Assembly (NCBI GenBank): GCA_958295945.1
Contig: OY282386.1
Location: 3,218,204 to 3,282,203, forward strand
Direction of reading: 5' to 3'
DNA: 64,000 nucleotides
DNA from: Candidatus Poribacteria bacterium
GTDB taxonomy: Bacteria > Poribacteria > WGA-4E > WGA-3G
Shown in pieces: positions 61,514 through 64,000 of the stretch (position 1 is its first letter; the number at the start of each line of letters is the position of its first letter). The notes beneath the pieces were generated by a model that was not told where the DNA came from, searched no databases, and was given only the letters and a program-made list of their open reading frames with translations. A program made the translations under genes and the position numbers.

Positions 61514-61584
61514 CGTTCGTATTGAAAGTTCATTGCGTTTAAAACTACCAATTTGACACAAGCTCCATGAAAATCTACTTGTAG

Positions 61585-61662
61585 AAAACCTATAATTGCT
61601 TGAATTCTATTAACGTGTAGGCTCGCTTACAAAGCACGCCTACCAGATATGGTATAGGTTTT
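61585..61662. repeat. 78-bp palindromic element (CTTACAAAGC family)
   Basis: The outer ends AAAACCTATA (61585-61594) and TATAGGTTTT (61653-61662) are inverted. Inside, GTAGGC/GCCTAC and GCTT/AGC form a GC-rich hairpin around ACAA (61617-61643). Related cores occur at 27776 and 29968. The remaining sequence to 61948 contains a possible relic: two frames around 61677-61858 read DFLFGVGTDVALIHS and WVAAAQTTDGGYTWN but carry no intact gene. Confidence 0.6.
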
Positions 61663-61948
61663 TAGACTTGACTATGATTTTCTGTTTGGTGTTGGCACAG
61701 ATGTTGCTCTGATACATTCACTAAGGAATATAAAAGTTGTTTAGAACGTCGGTTTTGGGTAGCAGCTGCCCAGACTACTGATGGAGGCTATACTTGGAAC
61801 ATCACTAACGGTTATGCTGATTTGCGATTTAGAATATTGATTGGTATGCATTAGAAGTTACTATTGTCTATTATGAGAGAACATCTAACAAATCAATTTG
61901 ATGATCAGGTACAAGATTCGATTTACCTCGTTTGGAGGGACATTATAT

Positions 61949-63337
61949 ATGAATAAATTACGGTTCCATTACCTAAGTTGGGTTGGAACCATTTTACTAC
62001 TATTGCTAACATTGTCAGCATCCGCTGAAGAAGCTAAGGTGTTTAGTCTTGAAGATAGTCTACAAATTGCAAAACAGAACAATCTTACTATTCAGGTAGC
62101 TGAACAAAACTTACAATCTGCTGAAGCACAAATCAGTACTGCCCGCGCTACAATGCTACCAAGACTTTCTGCAAATGGAAACTATACATATTTTAAAGAT
62201 GTACAAAAATCAGTAATTCAAGCAGAGGGAGGTTTTGGGTTTCCTATACCTGGCGAAAACATGGATGAAATGTTGACACCGAGTGTAGATAATGAGACTG
62301 AACTGATTGAATTGGAGTTTGGGGCACATCATAATGTTCAAGGTACAGTCAATTTAACACAACCTGTTTTCGCATGGGGACGCTACTACTACGGTTACCA
62401 AGCAGCAAAACTTCAATACGAAGCAACGCAAAAAGAACTAAACGCTGCTTATGAAAAACTCCGTATGGATGTAATTGAGGCATTCTATCGTGTGTTGATA
62501 GCACAAGAACTCGTGGCAGTGGCAGAACAAAGTGTTGAATTAGTAAAAAAGCAACTTGGTATTGCGGAAACATCTTTTGATGCTGGTGTTACAACTAATT
62601 TTGATGTCCTGCGGGCAAACGTCCAACTTGCAAATGCTGAATCACAATTAATTCGTGCCAAAAACGGAGTCAAAACAGCACAAAACTTATACAAAACCTT
62701 ACTTAACCTACCACTTTCTGACGAGATTTCTGTTGAAGGTTCTTTTGAAATAACTGAAGTCCAAGTTCAACTGAACGAATTAATTAACTCGGCTTTGGAA
62801 ACACGTCCAGAAATCAACAGATCTCAACTGAACGAACAAGCAGGTCAAAAGCAACTGAGTGTCGCGAAGACTCGCCGCCTTCCTGATCTCGCCTTTTTTT
62901 CAAACTACCAAATTTCCCATAGCGAAAGACTTACGGAAATGAACCGAATCTGGAGTCTAGGTCTGCAAATCAATATACCTATTTTTGATGGATTTGCTTC
63001 TCGAGCGGGTGTAAAACAGAGCGAATCGGTTCTAAAGCAGCTTCAATTGGGCACTAAACAGGTTATGTCGGCTGTTGAGTTTGAGGTGCGCAATACCTAT
63101 CTCGCCTTGCTTGAAGCAAAAGCTCTCATTGATGTCCAGCGTGAAACCGTTACACAAGCAGAAGAAAGTGTTCGTATTGCAAACCTGCAATTTAAGAACG
63201 GTATGATTACGACTGTAGGACTGACTGACACACAACTCGCATTGATGCAGGCAAAAGTTAATCGCCTACAAGCACAACACGACTATGTTGTGGGTTTAGC
63301 ACGACTGGAGAAAGCAATAGGACAAAAAATAGAATAG
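61949..63337 (+). CDS. TolC-family outer-membrane efflux protein
   Basis: A 462-residue outer-membrane channel. The signal peptide ends at about LTLSASAEE. Two homologous halves each contain the long helical hairpins of the OEP family: SLEDSLQIAKQNNLTIQVAEQ, DVLRANVQLANAESQLIRAKN and, in the second half, ESVRIANLQFKNGMITTVGLTDTQ. The frame is open upstream to 61898, but GGAGG before the ATG at 61949 sets the start. It is followed 75 bases later by an adaptor gene; together they form an export system whose inner-membrane pump is presumably beyond the right edge. Confidence 0.92.
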   Translation: MNKLRFHYLSWVGTILLLLLTLSASAEEAKVFSLEDSLQIAKQNNLTIQVAEQNLQSAEAQISTARATMLPRLSANGNYTYFKDVQKSVIQAEGGFGFPIPGENMDEMLTPSVDNETELIELEFGAHHNVQGTVNLTQPVFAWGRYYYGYQAAKLQYEATQKELNAAYEKLRMDVIEAFYRVLIAQELVAVAEQSVELVKKQLGIAETSFDAGVTTNFDVLRANVQLANAESQLIRAKNGVKTAQNLYKTLLNLPLSDEISVEGSFEITEVQVQLNELINSALETRPEINRSQLNEQAGQKQLSVAKTRRLPDLAFFSNYQISHSERLTEMNRIWSLGLQINIPIFDGFASRAGVKQSESVLKQLQLGTKQVMSAVEFEVRNTYLALLEAKALIDVQRETVTQAEESVRIANLQFKNGMITTVGLTDTQLALMQAKVNRLQAQHDYVVGLARLEKAIGQKIE

Positions 63338-63412
63338 GCATCTCTTACCTAAGAGATACTAATCAGACATGAAGGTGGATATTTATCTATCATTGGAAGG
63401 AGAATTAGACAA

Positions 63413-64000
63413 TTGAAAAGACTTTGGATTGGCATTATCGTAATCGCAGTAATCGCAGTAATCGCAATGTTCCGATTCTTGAAACCTGAAAAACCTGCAA
63501 TTGAAGCCACAGATCAAACTGATGTTTCTAAACCTGTAGAAATTAAAAAAGCCAAACGTGGAGAGATTCGCTCGGAACTCCAGTTGTCAGGAACAATAGA
63601 AGCAGCATCGCATGTGAGGGTAATACCCAAAATCTCTGGACGTATTATTTCCCTTTCTGTAAATGAGGGGGACCGTGTCAAAAAAGGCCGTTCACTTGCT
63701 GTCATTGAACATGAGGAGTTAACACTTGCGGTAGAACAAGCAGAAGCAACCCTTGAATCTGCTGAGATTGGATACTCTCAGGCACAGCAACTTGCCGAAG
63801 TGCGCGTGCATTCACAGGTCGCGCAGGCAAAAGCACAACTCATGGCTGCCGAAGTATCATTACAACAGGTCCAAGAACTTGCCAAAATTCGAACGGATAC
63901 GCAAATAGATCAAGCTGAAGCAGGTTTAAAATCCCTTGTGGCAAATTTGGAAAAAATCAAAACTGGGGCGCGCGATGAAGACCGTCGTCAGGCTGAAGCA
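63413..64000 (+). CDS. Membrane fusion (HlyD/RND adaptor) protein, partial at right edge
   Basis: The frame starts at TTG (63413-63415) after AAGGAG and stays open to the window end; 196 codons are visible. An N-terminal membrane anchor is made partly of three tandem copies of GTAATCGCA (VIAVIAVIA). A lipoyl/biotinyl-like half follows (GTIEAASHVRVIPKISGRII, VNEGDRVKKGRSLAVIE), then a long coiled-coil hairpin (AEATLESAEIGYSQAQQLAEV). This is the order of periplasmic adaptor subunits that join an inner-membrane pump to TolC. The rest of the protein and the pump gene are not in the window. Confidence 0.85.
   Translation, partial: MKRLWIGIIVIAVIAVIAMFRFLKPEKPAIEATDQTDVSKPVEIKKAKRGEIRSELQLSGTIEAASHVRVIPKISGRIISLSVNEGDRVKKGRSLAVIEHEELTLAVEQAEATLESAEIGYSQAQQLAEVRVHSQVAQAKAQLMAAEVSLQQVQELAKIRTDTQIDQAEAGLKSLVANLEKIKTGARDEDRRQAEA

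Overview
The window looks like bacterial chromosome from an AT-rich, Gram-negative-type genome with long intergenic spaces. Outer-membrane and periplasmic genes are present: an Omp85 protein, a TolC family protein with an adaptor, lipoproteins and a penicillin-binding protein 4. The gene mix (LamG secreted protein, exported WD40 propeller protein, PhyH dioxygenase, Gfo/Idh/MocA dehydrogenase, sugar-phosphate isomerase, Uma2, DUF1015, many TPR/MazF/PIN genes and many short palindromic intergenic repeats) resembles Candidatus Poribacteria or a related sponge-associated lineage. That is inference from gene content; no rRNA or other taxonomic marker was seen, and I saw no tRNA genes and no CRISPR array.

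Layout. 1-5.7 kb (minus): a GNAT acetyltransferase cut by the left edge, an AddB-like nuclease and metG. 6.4-8.4 kb: a Uma2 pair and a HAD phosphatase. 8.4-13.1 kb: a 1411-residue reductase/adenylation/ACP/acyltransferase fusion and a truncated CDP-alcohol phosphotransferase. 13.4-21.5 kb: a cNMP-controlled PP2C phosphatase, a secreted amidotransferase-fold protein, endonuclease III, a large membrane protein, ATP sulfurylase and a zinc dehydrogenase. 21.5-25.7 kb: a restriction-modification-like group (nuclease-methylase, DUF6602-like nuclease, DUF433). 25.8-38 kb: Omp85, GTP-type PEPCK, AzgA-type permease, TlpA thioredoxin, a lipoprotein, an ELM1-like protein, a deleted transposase, and PIN plus Gfo/Idh genes. 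38-40 kb: a 14-repeat WD40 protein.

40-52 kb is a long minus-strand run: sugar isomerase, unknown protein, cysteine synthase, DUF1015, esterase, CinA-like protein, an IF-1 with a long N-terminal extension, a J-domain protein and an SDR. It is interrupted at the 3' end of the DUF1015 gene by a 3.9-kb cassette (44305-48216). The cassette encodes a GIY-YIG nuclease, an OLD-type ATPase/TOPRIM protein, and a beta-class methyltransferase with a frameshifted HNH part. It is flanked by two 122-bp direct copies of the DUF1015 gene end. This is the strongest candidate for an undescribed system: a small nuclease/methylase module that replaced a gene terminus while keeping the gene intact.

52-64 kb: a Tat-exported superoxide dismutase, a sulfite-oxidase-like enzyme and a PhyH protein in one operon; a 21-repeat TPR protein; a MazF toxin with an unusual partner carrying a perfect 69-bp internal duplication; DacB; a LamG protein; and the first two genes of a TolC/RND export operon, cut by the right edge.

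At least five families of short palindromic or MITE-like elements sit between genes. Half of one element lies in frame inside the methylase gene at 22150-22178.
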